34,002 nt of DNA from Prevotellaceae bacterium (GTDB lineage Bacteria > Bacteroidota > Bacteroidia > Bacteroidales > Paludibacteraceae): NCBI GenBank assembly GCA_031271465.1, contig JAISVR010000037.1, positions 1 through 34,002 of the forward strand, read 5' to 3'. The translations under genes and the position numbers were made by a program. Below the pieces are notes generated by a model that made no database searches, was not told the origin of the DNA, and saw nothing but the letters and a program-made list of their open reading frames with translations. How positions within the stretch are numbered: position 1 is the first letter of the stretch; each line of letters starts with the position of its first letter. Shown here piece by piece: positions 24,795 through 34,002 of this stretch.

Positions 24795-26477
24795 ATGATG
24801 GAGGGATACAAACAAAGTCCGTTGGAAGTAGACAGGCTGTCTTACCAACCCAAATTGCCGAAAGCATTACAAAAAACAGTATCGATAAAAAAAGGCGCAG
24901 CCACAACCGCAGTTGCTAACCAAACAGAAATCCGAAACCTTTTTCCGATTACTTACGGTGCACCGCTGGTAGAATTTGTTTCAGGAGAAGAAAAATCGTA
25001 TTCGGCTGTCAATGTAGGAGTCATTCTGTCCGGCGGACAAGCTCCCGGTGGGCATAATGTGATTTCGGGTTTGTTTGACGGATTGAAAAAATTAAATCCT
25101 GCAAGTCGATTATTTGGTTTCTTAGGCGGACCTTCGGGTTTGATAGACCATAAGTACAAGGAATTGACGGCAGATATTATCGACAACTATCGTAACACAG
25201 GCGGATTTGATATTATCGGGTCGGGGCGCACCAAACTCGAAGAAGAAGAGCAGTTCGACCGTGTTGCCGAAATATGCAAAAAGCTTAATATTAAAGCTAT
25301 AGTAATAGTTGGTGGCGATGATTCCAACACAAATGCTTGCGTATTAGCTGAATATTTTGCCAAAAAGAATACAGGAGTACAAATAATAGGCTGTCCTAAA
25401 ACTATTGATGGTGACCTTAAAAACGATATGATAGAAATTTCGTTTGGTTTCGACACTGCCAGCAAAGTATACTCCGAGCTTATCGGTAATATTCAGCGCG
25501 ATGCCAATTCATCTAAAAAATACTGGCATTTTATTCGCCTAATGGGGCGTTCGGCTTCCCATATTACGCTCGAATGCGCTCTGCAAACACATCCCAATGT
25601 ATGTATTATTTCGGAAGAAGTTGCTAATAAGAAACAACATTTAAGCGATGTTGTGGATATGATTGTGAAGTCTGTTGTGGAGCGTAGCAATAAAGATTAC
25701 AATTTTGGGACAGTGCTCGTGCCCGAAGGGTTACTCGAATTTATCCCCGACATGAAAGCTCTTATTGCAGAGCTTAACGATATAGTAGCAGACAATTTGG
25801 AATTCAAGGAAATGAATTCCGATACTGAAAAATACGCCTATATTCTTCGCCATCTTTCACCCGATAATGCTTCAATATTCGAGTCGTTACCGGTGTTTAT
25901 AGCCAAGCAGCTTACTGCCGACCGGGATGCGCATGGAAATGTGCAGGTATCACTTATTGAAACGGAAAAAATGTTGATGGAAATGGTGAAAAAATGCCTT
26001 ATGCTACTGAAAGAAAGTGGAGCATTCAAAGGAAAATTTAATGCCATGTCTCATTTCTTTGGTTATGAAGGTCGCTGTGCATTTCCGTCTAATTTTGATG
26101 CAGACTATTGTTATTCGCTTGGATATACCTCCGCGTTGCTTATCGCAGAAGGAAAAACAGGATACATGTCGTTGGTGAAAAATACTTATTCGCCTGTTGA
26201 CGAATGGATTGCTGGTGGAGTTCCGCTCACTTCGATGATGAATATTGAGCGGCGAAACGGGAAAGATGTACCGGTAATTCGCAAGGCTCTGGTAGATTTA
26301 GAAGGAGCGCCATTTAAGTGTCTGGAACAGCTTCGTCCGATTTGGGCAGGTGCAAACGACACTTACGCGTTTCCGGGTCCGATACAATTTTACGGACCAA
26401 CCGAAGTATGCGACAAACGAGTGCGTACGCTCTTTCTCGAAGATGAAGCAAGAAGAGCTAATGCAAGTAAGAAATGA
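24795..26477 (+). CDS. pfp: Pyrophosphate-dependent 6-phosphofructokinase (long form)
   Basis: 560 residues, matching the long PPi-dependent class (about 550) found in plants, spirochaetes and Bacteroidetes, not the 320-residue ATP-dependent PfkA. It interconverts fructose 6-phosphate and fructose 1,6-bisphosphate using pyrophosphate, a reversible glycolytic step in the cytoplasm. Key segments: GVILSGGQAPGGHN (75-88), GGDDSN (173-178), where the second Asp replaces the Gly of ATP enzymes, PKTIDGDL (201-208), whose Lys is diagnostic of PPi use, and MGRSASH (250-256). Allosteric sites of PfkA are not expected. Two adjacent ATG codons make the start ambiguous by one residue. The HIT gene follows after 54 bp. 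Confidence 0.94.
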   Translation: MMEGYKQSPLEVDRLSYQPKLPKALQKTVSIKKGAATTAVANQTEIRNLFPITYGAPLVEFVSGEEKSYSAVNVGVILSGGQAPGGHNVISGLFDGLKKLNPASRLFGFLGGPSGLIDHKYKELTADIIDNYRNTGGFDIIGSGRTKLEEEEQFDRVAEICKKLNIKAIVIVGGDDSNTNACVLAEYFAKKNTGVQIIGCPKTIDGDLKNDMIEISFGFDTASKVYSELIGNIQRDANSSKKYWHFIRLMGRSASHITLECALQTHPNVCIISEEVANKKQHLSDVVDMIVKSVVERSNKDYNFGTVLVPEGLLEFIPDMKALIAELNDIVADNLEFKEMNSDTEKYAYILRHLSPDNASIFESLPVFIAKQLTADRDAHGNVQVSLIETEKMLMEMVKKCLMLLKESGAFKGKFNAMSHFFGYEGRCAFPSNFDADYCYSLGYTSALLIAEGKTGYMSLVKNTYSPVDEWIAGGVPLTSMMNIERRNGKDVPVIRKALVDLEGAPFKCLEQLRPIWAGANDTYAFPGPIQFYGPTEVCDKRVRTLFLEDEARRANASKK

Positions 26478-26531
26478 TATTTTGCTGTATCACTTATCAC
26501 TAATTTTTTTAACCTTTAAATTTATATTATT

Positions 26532-26957
26532 ATGGTTTCACCGATTTCAGAATGCCTATACTGTCAACATTTGCCGGTATTGGACGAATTAATGATTAAA
26601 ATTGCCGATTTGGGCGTGTCGCAACTTTTCCTGTTCAAGGAACAATCCCATCCGGGTCGTTGCAATGTAGTATACAAAGACCATGGTGTAGAACTCCACG
26701 AATTGAGTGAAGAACAACGCAACGCATTTTTTGCCGATGTGGCTCGTATAGGCAAGGCTATTGCGGCAGCTTTCAGCCCCGATAAAATCAACTATGGAGC
26801 ATTTGCCGATACGCTTTCACATCTCCACATGCACATTGTACCCAAATACAAAGGCGGTTATAATTTTGGTGGTGTTATAGAAATGAATCCGAAAAAGACC
26901 TATCTTTCAGATTCCGAATATGCCGAAACCATTGAAAAAATTAAGAAAAATCTGTAG
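26532..26957 (+). CDS. HIT family nucleotide hydrolase/transferase
   Basis: 141 residues, the size of single-domain HIT proteins. The histidine triad is HLHMHIVPK (97-105) with H97, H99 and H101; the usual upstream strand (VSQLFLFKEQSHPGRCNVVY) and helix (LSEEQRNAFFADVARIGKAI) are present. A CLYC pair near the N-terminus is consistent with the zinc-site cysteines found in part of the family. HIT proteins cleave nucleoside-phosphate bonds, for example aminoacyl- or sugar-linked AMP; the substrate cannot be deduced. It starts 54 bp after pfp with no terminator or -7 box of its own, so it may share that transcript. Confidence 0.9.
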   Translation: MVSPISECLYCQHLPVLDELMIKIADLGVSQLFLFKEQSHPGRCNVVYKDHGVELHELSEEQRNAFFADVARIGKAIAAAFSPDKINYGAFADTLSHLHMHIVPKYKGGYNFGGVIEMNPKKTYLSDSEYAETIEKIKKNL

Positions 26958-27036
26958 TTTTTTCGATAAAAAGAAAATAAAGTAATGTTTTTTGATATTT
27001 TTTTGATAAAAATGCTGTTATTTGTTTAGAAATGTT

Positions 27037-27044
27037 TAGCTTTG
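27037..27044 (+). promoter_or_regulatory. Putative -7 box of the DUF3332 gene
   Basis: TAGCTTTG matches TAnnTTTG and lies 44 bp ahead of the start codon. The closest TTTG (27021-27024) is only 12 nt away, too short for the consensus. Confidence 0.47.
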
Positions 27045-27088
27045 ACGCATGTTTTTACAATTATTTATAAATTTAAATTTTAAATGTT

Positions 27089-27628
27089 ATGAAAAAAAGA
27101 TTCTTTATTGCTGCTGCTTCTTTTTTAGTAGGTAGCACACTGTTGTTTAACAGCTGTATCGGTTCGTTTGCTTTGACAAACAGAGTATTGGATTGGAACA
27201 AAGAGTTGGGTAACAAATTCGTGAATGAAGTTGTATTCCTTGCATTCCACATTATTCCGGTTTACGAAATCACTATTTTGGGGGATATTATCATTCTCAA
27301 CTTGATTGAATTCTGGACAGGCAGCAACCCAATAGGAATGAACGAAGGCGATATTCAACAAAAGAATTTCACCGAAAATGGTGTTGAATACCAAATGACT
27401 GCTACGAAAAACCAAATGACTGTAACCGTTCTTTCAGGTTCTGAAGAAGGTCAATCGTTTACTATCAACTACAATGAAAGCAGTGAAATGTTGACTCTTA
27501 ACACAGGTAACGACATTATCAATCTTGCTGAAATCAATGCAGTAGAAGGAACAGCTACCGTGTTTAACGCAAACGGAACACAAACTGTTTACACTCAGGA
27601 AAGTTTGTCGGCTATGGCTGCTAACTAA
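27089..27628 (+). CDS. DUF3332 family lipoprotein
   Basis: 179 residues. The N-terminus is a lipoprotein signal with lipobox LFNSC, lipidated Cys at residue 23. The segment CIGSFALTNRVLDWNKELGN and the following hydrophobic stretch (FLAFHIIPVYEITILGDIII, then a conserved EFWTGSNPI) are the signature of DUF3332, a family of unknown function found in many Gram-negative bacteria. The C-terminal 80 residues form beta strands with NMTVTVL-like alternation and no catalytic motif. It has its own -7 box and ends at a strong bidirectional terminator, so it appears monocistronic. Location at the cell envelope is likely; function is unknown. Confidence 0.85.
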   Translation: MKKRFFIAAASFLVGSTLLFNSCIGSFALTNRVLDWNKELGNKFVNEVVFLAFHIIPVYEITILGDIIILNLIEFWTGSNPIGMNEGDIQQKNFTENGVEYQMTATKNQMTVTVLSGSEEGQSFTINYNESSEMLTLNTGNDIINLAEINAVEGTATVFNANGTQTVYTQESLSAMAAN

Positions 27629-27630
27629 CT

Positions 27631-27682
27631 AATCAACAAAAAAAAGAGGCTGTCGTAAGACAGCCTCTTTTTTTTGTTGATT
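27631..27682. terminator. Strong bidirectional terminator between DUF3332 gene and groEL
   Basis: Perfect 24-bp arms (27631-27654 and 27659-27682) around the loop gtaa. The GC core gaggctgtc/gacagcctc is flanked by eight A on one side and eight T on the other, so a U tract follows the core hairpin in either direction. It serves two convergent genes. Confidence 0.9.
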
Positions 27683-27690
27683 AATATTAA

Positions 27691-29361
<1,671 letters not shown>

Positions 29362-29631
29362 TTAAACAATTGCCAAAATATCGCTTTGTTTCATGATGAG
29401 GTATTTTTCACCGTCGAGTTCAAGTTCGGTACCTGCATATTTTCCGTAGAGTACAGTGTCGCCGTTTTCCACTATCATTTCTTCGTCTTTGGTGCCATTT
29501 CCTACTGCGATAACTTCGCCTTTGAGGGGTTTTTCCTTTGCCGAATCGGGAATAATAATTCCGCTTGCCGTTTTTTCTTCTGCCGCAGCGGGTTTAATCA
29601 ACACCCTGTCTGCTAATGGTTTAATGTTCAT
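29362..29631 (-). CDS. groS: Co-chaperonin GroES (Hsp10)
   Basis: 89 residues, slightly shorter than the E. coli protein (97) and normal for Bacteroidetes. It begins [20 protein letters not shown] and includes the mobile loop [18 protein letters not shown], which binds GroEL through the hydrophobic IIIP motif, and [19 protein letters not shown]. First gene of the groES-groEL operon, about 105 bp downstream of its promoter. Confidence 0.98.
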   Translation of the reverse strand: MNIKPLADRVLIKPAAAEEKTASGIIIPDSAKEKPLKGEVIAVGNGTKDEEMIVENGDTVLYGKYAGTELELDGEKYLIMKQSDILAIV

Positions 29632-29736
29632 AAATAATCTGAATTTAGTTTATAAAGTTTAATGATTCATTTTTTAAATTTTCATGCTCCTTGCATAATC
29701 GAATTTTGTGCCAAATGCTGTATTGTGTCAAATTTT

Positions 29737-29766
29737 CAAATGTAGCATGTAAAGATTTCGGGCAAA
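29737..29766 (-). promoter_or_regulatory. Promoter of the groES-groEL operon
   Basis: Minus strand TTTG (29763-29766), 18-nt spacer, TACATTTG (29737-29744), close to the consensus of the Bacteroidetes housekeeping sigma factor. The leader would be about 100 nt. No CIRCE inverted repeat (TTAGCACTC/GAGTGCTAA) is visible. Confidence 0.65.
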
Positions 29767-29786
29767 GCGTCAAAATGGCAGATTCT

Positions 29787-30680
29787 TTACAGAAACTTGC
29801 ACAGATAGCCGAGTTTGTAAAAGTCGAGTAACAACAGGTTGGGACGACGACTTTCGATATTTCGTAACAATGGTTTTTGCAGCAAATTGAACAACGATAA
29901 AATGAGTTTATTTGCACCGATTTTTTTTGCTAAAAGTCCGTAACGAAGCAATTTGATTTCTTGAGCCAAGGCTTCTTCTTTGATTATATGTTGATAAATG
30001 AAAACAAGATTGGCAATGCTTTCGCGTTCTTTTTCGAGAATGCGGCAGCTTGTTTCCAACCCGATGTGAATAAGCGGGTTGTCGATATGCAAAATAGTAG
30101 CATTAAGCTCTTTCAATCGAATGCCGAAAAGACTGTCTTCGTGCCCGTATTTTTTCAGTTGTTCGTCGAACTTTATTTTATTGAATAGCGATTTGTTGAT
30201 AAAAAAATTGCTGCTCAAAAATGCGTGGTAGGGGTGGCGTTGCCGATGTTTGATGGAGATTATCTCGCGTTGTTGCCCGTACAGCCAATGTAAATACAAC
30301 CGTTTGTCGCTTGGAGCTTGAGTTGCATAGCGTAACCCGCCGCAAATTACCATTTCACCCTCGTTGCAAAATGCGGAATATCGTTTCAAAAAATCGTCGG
30401 CAGGCAGGCGCATATCGCAGTCGAGAAACAGCAAGTTTTCGTGTTGCGCCTTTTCTGCCAACATATTGCGGATTTTAGCTCGTCCGATGTTTTCCGGCAG
30501 CTCGATGTATCGACAATTCGGCAGGGTGGAAATTTGTGTATTTTCGGGCGGTGGAGTTGTGGAATGGTCGTCTATTACAATAATTTCGTATGTGATACCA
30601 AGTTGTTCTGCTTGCAATTGCAAACTTTCGACGAGCGGCAGACAGTTGAAATTGTATGTTGGAATCAGAATAGACAGCAT
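29787..30680 (-). CDS. Family 2 glycosyltransferase (GT-A fold)
   Basis: 297 residues from the ATG that gives MLSILIPTYNFNCLPLVESL; a longer reading would add 28 basic residues that do not fit the fold. The GT-A features are LSILIPTYN, the donor-binding IIVIDDHS (33-40) and the metal-binding LLFLDCDMRLPADDF, followed by a segment with GHEDSLFGIRLKEL, in which ED is the probable catalytic acid pair. No membrane helix is present, so it is a soluble or peripheral cytoplasmic enzyme. It is the last gene of the yraN-deacetylase-GT4-GT2 cluster, 32 bp after the GT4 gene, and probably extends the same polysaccharide. Sugar specificity is unknown. Confidence 0.88.
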   Translation of the reverse strand: MLSILIPTYNFNCLPLVESLQLQAEQLGITYEIIVIDDHSTTPPPENTQISTLPNCRYIELPENIGRAKIRNMLAEKAQHENLLFLDCDMRLPADDFLKRYSAFCNEGEMVICGGLRYATQAPSDKRLYLHWLYGQQREIISIKHRQRHPYHAFLSSNFFINKSLFNKIKFDEQLKKYGHEDSLFGIRLKELNATILHIDNPLIHIGLETSCRILEKERESIANLVFIYQHIIKEEALAQEIKLLRYGLLAKKIGANKLILSLFNLLQKPLLRNIESRRPNLLLLDFYKLGYLCKFL

Positions 30681-30712
30681 CAAGAGCAGTGTATTTTTTC
30701 TTTTCTTAAATT

Positions 30713-31816
30713 TTATTTTAAGCCTGCAAAGATAGTAAGAAGTTTTGCTTCTTCGCTTTCCCAAACAAAATTATTGCTCATGTCGATTAATCTTTTTCGT
30801 TCGTCGGGATTGTTGTTTTTCAACATGTCGGTAATTACGGAGGCTAAATAATCGGGCTCGTAGTGCGAAATAAGTGTGCCGGTGTGATGTGTGCCTACAA
30901 TGTTGGCTATTTCGGGAAAATTGCTTGCCAGTACCGGAACGCCTGCTTGCATGTAATCGAAAATGCGGTTGGGCAGCGAGTAAAAATAGCTTAAGCCGAG
31001 GTTTTCGAGCAGGCATAAGCCCAAATCTGCCGAGCGGGTATAGGCTGGCAATTCGGCGGGGAGAATTTTACCGAGAAAAATTATTTGCTTGTCCAACTGT
31101 TTTTCGTTCACGGTTTGTTTGAGTTTGTGCAAAACATCGCCATCGCCGATAATTACCAGCACGGCATTTTCTACCTGTGGCATTGCTTCGATAACCCATT
31201 CCAGTCCGCGTCCCACATTTACGGCTCCTTGGTAAAGAATTATTTTTTTTCCCTCGAAAAACAGTTTGCGTTCGTTTGTATCAGAATGTTTTCTATTCGG
31301 AAAGTTTCGTACAACGCCCATGCTTAGGTTGTAACGATTTTTGTAGTAGTCGGCAATGGATTTACACACGGTGAAGGCGTTTTTCAAATGCGGGAAAACG
31401 AGTTTTTCAATGCTTTGCCAAATAGCTTTTACGAGCGGGCGATGTGTGAGTTCCGGCAATTCGGGAAAAAGCTCGTGGGCATCGAATACAAGTTGTTTGC
31501 TGCGGATTTTTGCTGCCCAGAAATTAGGCAAGAGCGTGTCGGTATCGTTGGCGAGCAAAATATCGGTTTTAGTAACTAATAGAAAGAAGAACAGGCGAAG
31601 ATTCAATTCGGCATAAAACAGGAAACCTTTGCTAAAAAGCAGCCGAAATCGTTTAAACGGGTAGGGGGCATGGAAAGGCAGGCTTTGTTTTGTTTGCCGT
31701 CCTACGAGTAGCACCCGGTATCCTGCCCGGTGAAGGCTTGCCGTTGTTTTTTGCACACGCTGGTCGGTGCTCAGGTCGCTCGAAACGGAGATGACGATAC
31801 GCTTGTTGTTATTCAT
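30713..31816 (-). CDS. Family 4 glycosyltransferase (GT-B fold)
   Basis: 367 residues. The N-terminal Rossmann half has IVISVSSDLSTDQRVQKTTA, a start common to GT4 enzymes, and the C-terminal half has the donor-site KIILYQGAVNVGRGLEWVIE, VLVIIGDGDVLHKLK and NRIFDYMQAGVPVLASNFPE. These match the GT1/GT4 nucleotide-sugar binding fold. A hydrophobic segment (about 70-85, FYAELNLRLFFFLLV) may contact the membrane. The start codon overlaps the end of the preceding deacetylase-like gene by 8 nt, strong evidence for co-translation. Donor and acceptor unknown; an envelope polysaccharide role is inferred from neighbours. Confidence 0.92.
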   Translation of the reverse strand: MNNNKRIVISVSSDLSTDQRVQKTTASLHRAGYRVLLVGRQTKQSLPFHAPYPFKRFRLLFSKGFLFYAELNLRLFFFLLVTKTDILLANDTDTLLPNFWAAKIRSKQLVFDAHELFPELPELTHRPLVKAIWQSIEKLVFPHLKNAFTVCKSIADYYKNRYNLSMGVVRNFPNRKHSDTNERKLFFEGKKIILYQGAVNVGRGLEWVIEAMPQVENAVLVIIGDGDVLHKLKQTVNEKQLDKQIIFLGKILPAELPAYTRSADLGLCLLENLGLSYFYSLPNRIFDYMQAGVPVLASNFPEIANIVGTHHTGTLISHYEPDYLASVITDMLKNNNPDERKRLIDMSNNFVWESEEAKLLTIFAGLK

Positions 31817-33155
31817 AAGAGAGCGTTTTTATATGGCTCAACATGTTTGTGTATAATGTTTTGTGGTCAAACTCCAAGTTGTCGATAAACGAAGTATTGT
31901 GCCAGAGCAGCACCAATTCGCCGTTGTGTTTCGCTACTTGTTCTGCCAGATTTTTAACGCAGGAAATAGCATTTTCGTATGTGAGGTTCATATACTTTTT
32001 TTCCGACAGGCTCACATCCATCACCGTGAGGGGATGCAATATCAGCTTGGAAACTTGTTTGTTTTCGGGGTTTATCCATCGTACGGGGCGACAGGTTCCC
32101 AGCCGAAAACCTGCCGTATCGGCGTATCCGAGCGTAAAATCGTTGCTAATGCCAGCATCGATTAGCACTTGCATATCTGCCGGATTTTTGGTGTGGAGAA
32201 AATGATAGCGGTTCGACCGGATTTTTTTTGCGATATTTTTCTCCAGAATTTCTTTTTCCATGTTGACGAGTTCAGGTTTGTCGCCCGAAAGATAACTTGC
32301 ATGCAAACCTATTTGTGCACCCCAGTTCTGGGCAAGGTTGAGCAGGTATTTAATATCTTTCGATTTCAACTTGTACACAGGTTTGTCTTGCCGGGCATAT
32401 TTTCGGGTTGTTGCTTTTACAAAAAGAATGCTTTGGGTGGGCATCTTGGCTGTTTCCTGAAAGGTTTTATTCTGTTTGAAAATCCATGGAAACGAAAATG
32501 CGGGGTCGTCTGTTATTCTTCCGAAAAAACTTTTAAACATTCCAATCAGCATGCTGCCGCCAATACGGGGCAATTTATTCCGGTGTATTAATGCCCGGAA
32601 AAAAGAACTTGCCACATGGCGCAGATTTCTGAAAAAGAAAGGAATATCCACATCGTGAGTGAGGTAAACTTTGGCAATTTTGGCAGGTGGCTCGGCAATT
32701 TCTACGCCCTGACGGCGCAGGCAACTGCGCAGGATTGCGCCGTATTCGTCTACAATGGGGCGTTGCACAACGCCTGCCTTATAAGCTGTCGAATCTTTGC
32801 CGGTAAATCGTCCGTGCCGGTCGCGCAGGTTGGGCTGCAGCCATTCTTCGTAACGACTCAACAGAAAGAAGGCGGAAGCAATAAAATCGGCGTATAAAAC
32901 CAGCGTGTTGCCAACAATTTCTTCTTTCAGATTGCCGTACAGCAGCGGAGTGCCGTCGATTTTTGATAAATGGGCGGGTGGGAGTGAGGCAGGCGTATCG
33001 TAATGCCCGGCATCGAAAAATCCCGAGGGAAAAATCACCACTTTGTAGCGCGCAAATTCGGCGGGGTTTGTTGTGTAGCCAACCGACGAAATTGCCTGTT
33101 CGTGGGCATTTTCGCCAAGTAGAAAAGAAATTATGTACTGTGTGAGTTTTTGCAT
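31809..33155 (-). CDS. Polysaccharide deacetylase-like protein with DUF7033-type N-terminus
   Basis: 448 residues, no signal peptide. The first 150 residues, with FLLSRYEEW (97-105), resemble the DUF7033 domain that often precedes NodB-like deacetylases in Bacteroidetes. The second part has VYLTHDVDI (163-171), which stands for the TFDDG motif, then GAQIGLHASYLSG, RSNRYHFLHTKNP and LVLLWHNTSF, the usual late motifs of this branch. The canonical second acidic residue and HxxxH metal site are altered, so whether it is a metal-dependent deacetylase is uncertain. It sits between yraN (4-bp gap) and the GT4 gene (8-nt overlap), which points to envelope polysaccharide synthesis. Confidence 0.82.
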   Translation of the reverse strand: MQKLTQYIISFLLGENAHEQAISSVGYTTNPAEFARYKVVIFPSGFFDAGHYDTPASLPPAHLSKIDGTPLLYGNLKEEIVGNTLVLYADFIASAFFLLSRYEEWLQPNLRDRHGRFTGKDSTAYKAGVVQRPIVDEYGAILRSCLRRQGVEIAEPPAKIAKVYLTHDVDIPFFFRNLRHVASSFFRALIHRNKLPRIGGSMLIGMFKSFFGRITDDPAFSFPWIFKQNKTFQETAKMPTQSILFVKATTRKYARQDKPVYKLKSKDIKYLLNLAQNWGAQIGLHASYLSGDKPELVNMEKEILEKNIAKKIRSNRYHFLHTKNPADMQVLIDAGISNDFTLGYADTAGFRLGTCRPVRWINPENKQVSKLILHPLTVMDVSLSEKKYMNLTYENAISCVKNLAEQVAKHNGELVLLWHNTSFIDNLEFDHKTLYTNMLSHIKTLSYE

Positions 33156-33159
33156 AAGT

Positions 33160-33528
33160 TTATCTCCATGAGGGACGGAAAGCGTCTTCGATGTGCTCTA
33201 TTTCGTAATCGTTTTCCGACCGGATTAGAATGCTGATAATATCGCAACGGGCACCTGTTTCGAGTTTGTGGGAATGAATGTAGCGATGAACGGCGTCTAT
33301 CGTACGCTTGATTTTTGCTTCGTTCACCGCTTCTTCGGGTCTGCCGAAATAATTGCTCCGACGGGTTTTTACCTCCACAACTACCAATAAATCGTCGTTT
33401 TCGGCAACAATATCCAATTCGAAGTGCCCCGAACGCCAATTTAAATCCCTGATTTTATAGCCTTTGGCAATCAAATAGTCTTTGGCATACAGTTCGCCTT
33501 TTTTACCCAACTCGTTGTGTGCAGCCAT
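33160..33528 (-). CDS. YraN family (UPF0102) endonuclease-like protein
   Basis: 122 residues, the usual YraN length. The restriction-endonuclease-like core is intact: GKKGELYAKDYLIAKGYKI, then the metal-binding ELDIVAENDD and VVVEVKTRRS, giving the E-x-D...E-x-K pattern of this fold. The family is nearly universal and is often called a Holliday-junction-like nuclease, but its activity is not firmly established. It lies 4 bp before the deacetylase-like gene in the same direction, so it likely opens this operon. No convincing -7 box was found upstream. Confidence 0.9.
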   Translation of the reverse strand: MAAHNELGKKGELYAKDYLIAKGYKIRDLNWRSGHFELDIVAENDDLLVVVEVKTRRSNYFGRPEEAVNEAKIKRTIDAVHRYIHSHKLETGARCDIISILIRSENDYEIEHIEDAFRPSWR

Positions 33529-33614
33529 TATATTTTATTTATTGTGCGCCACGAAATTATCATAATTTCTGTAATTAGGCAAAAAATAGTTGGATATTTA
33601 GTTGAAATAACTCC

Positions 33615-33770
33615 TTTGCTTGTCCCCTTTTAACCCCTCGCCCCGTTGGGGCACTCCCCTTGAAACAAGGGGAGAACTGTGTACAAGTATTGCATTTGTA
33701 CAATAAGGCAGTTGGTATTAAACACTCCCCTTATTTTTTAAGGGGACAAGCGAAGGGCGAGGGGTTACAA
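33615..33770. repeat. Interleaved inverted repeats upstream of yraN
   Basis: Two arms, cttgtcccctt (33619-33629) and aacccctcgccc (33632-33643), return as complements in the same order, aaggggacaag (33740-33750) and gggcgaggggtt (33755-33766), so the pairing is A-B-A'-B' and not nested. Inside lie the small hairpin ccccgttgggg and a 9-bp stem ctccccttg/caaggggag (33654-33662 and 33666-33674). This G/C-run sequence is similar to palindromes scattered in many Bacteroidetes genomes. No gene is present between 33529 and 33787. Confidence 0.65.
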
Positions 33771-33787
33771 AATATAAAAAATAAAAA

Positions 33788-34002
33788 TTACACCACCGTC
33801 AAGCCCACTGTTCCATACGAGAACCGCCCGCTTTCGGGAATGGCAAGGATAATCCGTTCGCCTTTTTTGAGTTTGCCTGAGTAGAAGAGTTCGTCCAACG
33901 CCAGATAAATAGAAGCCGAACCAACATTACCCACACGCGGCAGATTAAAGAACCATTTTTCATAGGGTACGGCAATTCCGTTTTCATTCATGGCATCGCG
34001 CA
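33788..34002 (-). CDS. 3-oxoacyl-ACP synthase III (FabH-like), C-terminal part
   Basis: The frame is open to the window edge, so the gene begins outside; about 71 residues are visible. The stretch RVGNVGSASIYLALDELFYS followed by GKLKKGERIILAIPESGRFS and YGTVGLTVV is the C-terminal thiolase half of KAS III enzymes, including the catalytic Asn region of GNVGSAS (usually GNTSSAS in FabH). The His and Cys of the triad are outside the window. FabH condenses acetyl-CoA or another acyl-CoA with malonyl-ACP to start fatty acid synthesis; paralogues serve aryl polyene or secondary pathways. The GNVGSAS variant suggests a paralogue, a weak inference. Confidence 0.85.
   Translation of the reverse strand, partial: RDAMNENGIAVPYEKWFFNLPRVGNVGSASIYLALDELFYSGKLKKGERIILAIPESGRFSYGTVGLTVV

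Noticed and set aside
26350-26592. Extra 80-codon gene overlapping pfp and the HIT gene
   Set aside because: It is out of frame with both well-supported genes and has no recognisable features.
29632-29786. CIRCE operator upstream of groES
   Set aside because: No TTAGCACTC/GAGTGCTAA inverted repeat was found in this interval.
29645-29917. 90-codon minus-strand frame between groES and the GT2 gene
   Set aside because: It overlaps the C-terminus of the GT2 and the groES promoter, and its Cys/Ser-rich product has no domain.

Overview
The window looks like a chromosomal segment of a Bacteroidetes bacterium, most likely order Bacteroidales. The evidence is a SusD/RagB family protein, a type IX secretion (T9SS) C-terminal sorting domain on a giant surface protein, a pyrophosphate-dependent phosphofructokinase of the long type, and repeated upstream matches to the Bacteroidetes promoter (TTTG, about 19-22 nt, TAnnTTTG) in place of E. 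coli-like -35/-10 boxes. I cannot assign a genus from sequence alone. No phage, plasmid, transposase, CRISPR array, tRNA or rRNA was seen.

Layout. 1-1350 is the 3' end of a SusD-like gene, followed by a terminator and a gene-free stretch with three unrelated palindromic repeats. A 52-residue rubredoxin gene (minus) and a FucP/GluP-like sugar MFS transporter (plus) diverge from a shared intergenic region. The small SRP RNA gene (minus) abuts and slightly overlaps the transporter stop codon. A minus-strand block reads lysC, lysA and a membrane GT2 glycosyltransferase, preceded by a sigma-54-type activator. Divergent from that activator is a secreted GHL10-type glycoside hydrolase-like protein, which converges on radA.

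The centre (about 11.5-23.3 kb) is the accessory part: a 481-residue secreted protein without a recognisable anchor, a 3003-residue multidomain T9SS cargo, and a 189-residue secreted protein ending in a tripartite Pro-Gly/hydrophobic helix/basic tail. These three genes may form one cell-surface cassette. The giant protein contains a fibronectin-like domain that appears to be split by a low-GC module flanked by degenerate direct repeats. This is the most unusual structure in the window.

The right part is mostly housekeeping: rarA, pfp, a HIT-family hydrolase, a DUF3332 lipoprotein, then (minus strand) groES-groEL behind a perfect 24-bp-arm terminator. Beyond it lies a minus-strand cluster of a YraN nuclease-like protein, a polysaccharide-deacetylase-like protein, a GT4 and a GT2 glycosyltransferase, probably for envelope polysaccharide. 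The window ends in the C-terminus of a FabH-type ketoacyl-ACP synthase, separated from yraN by a patch of interleaved inverted repeats.
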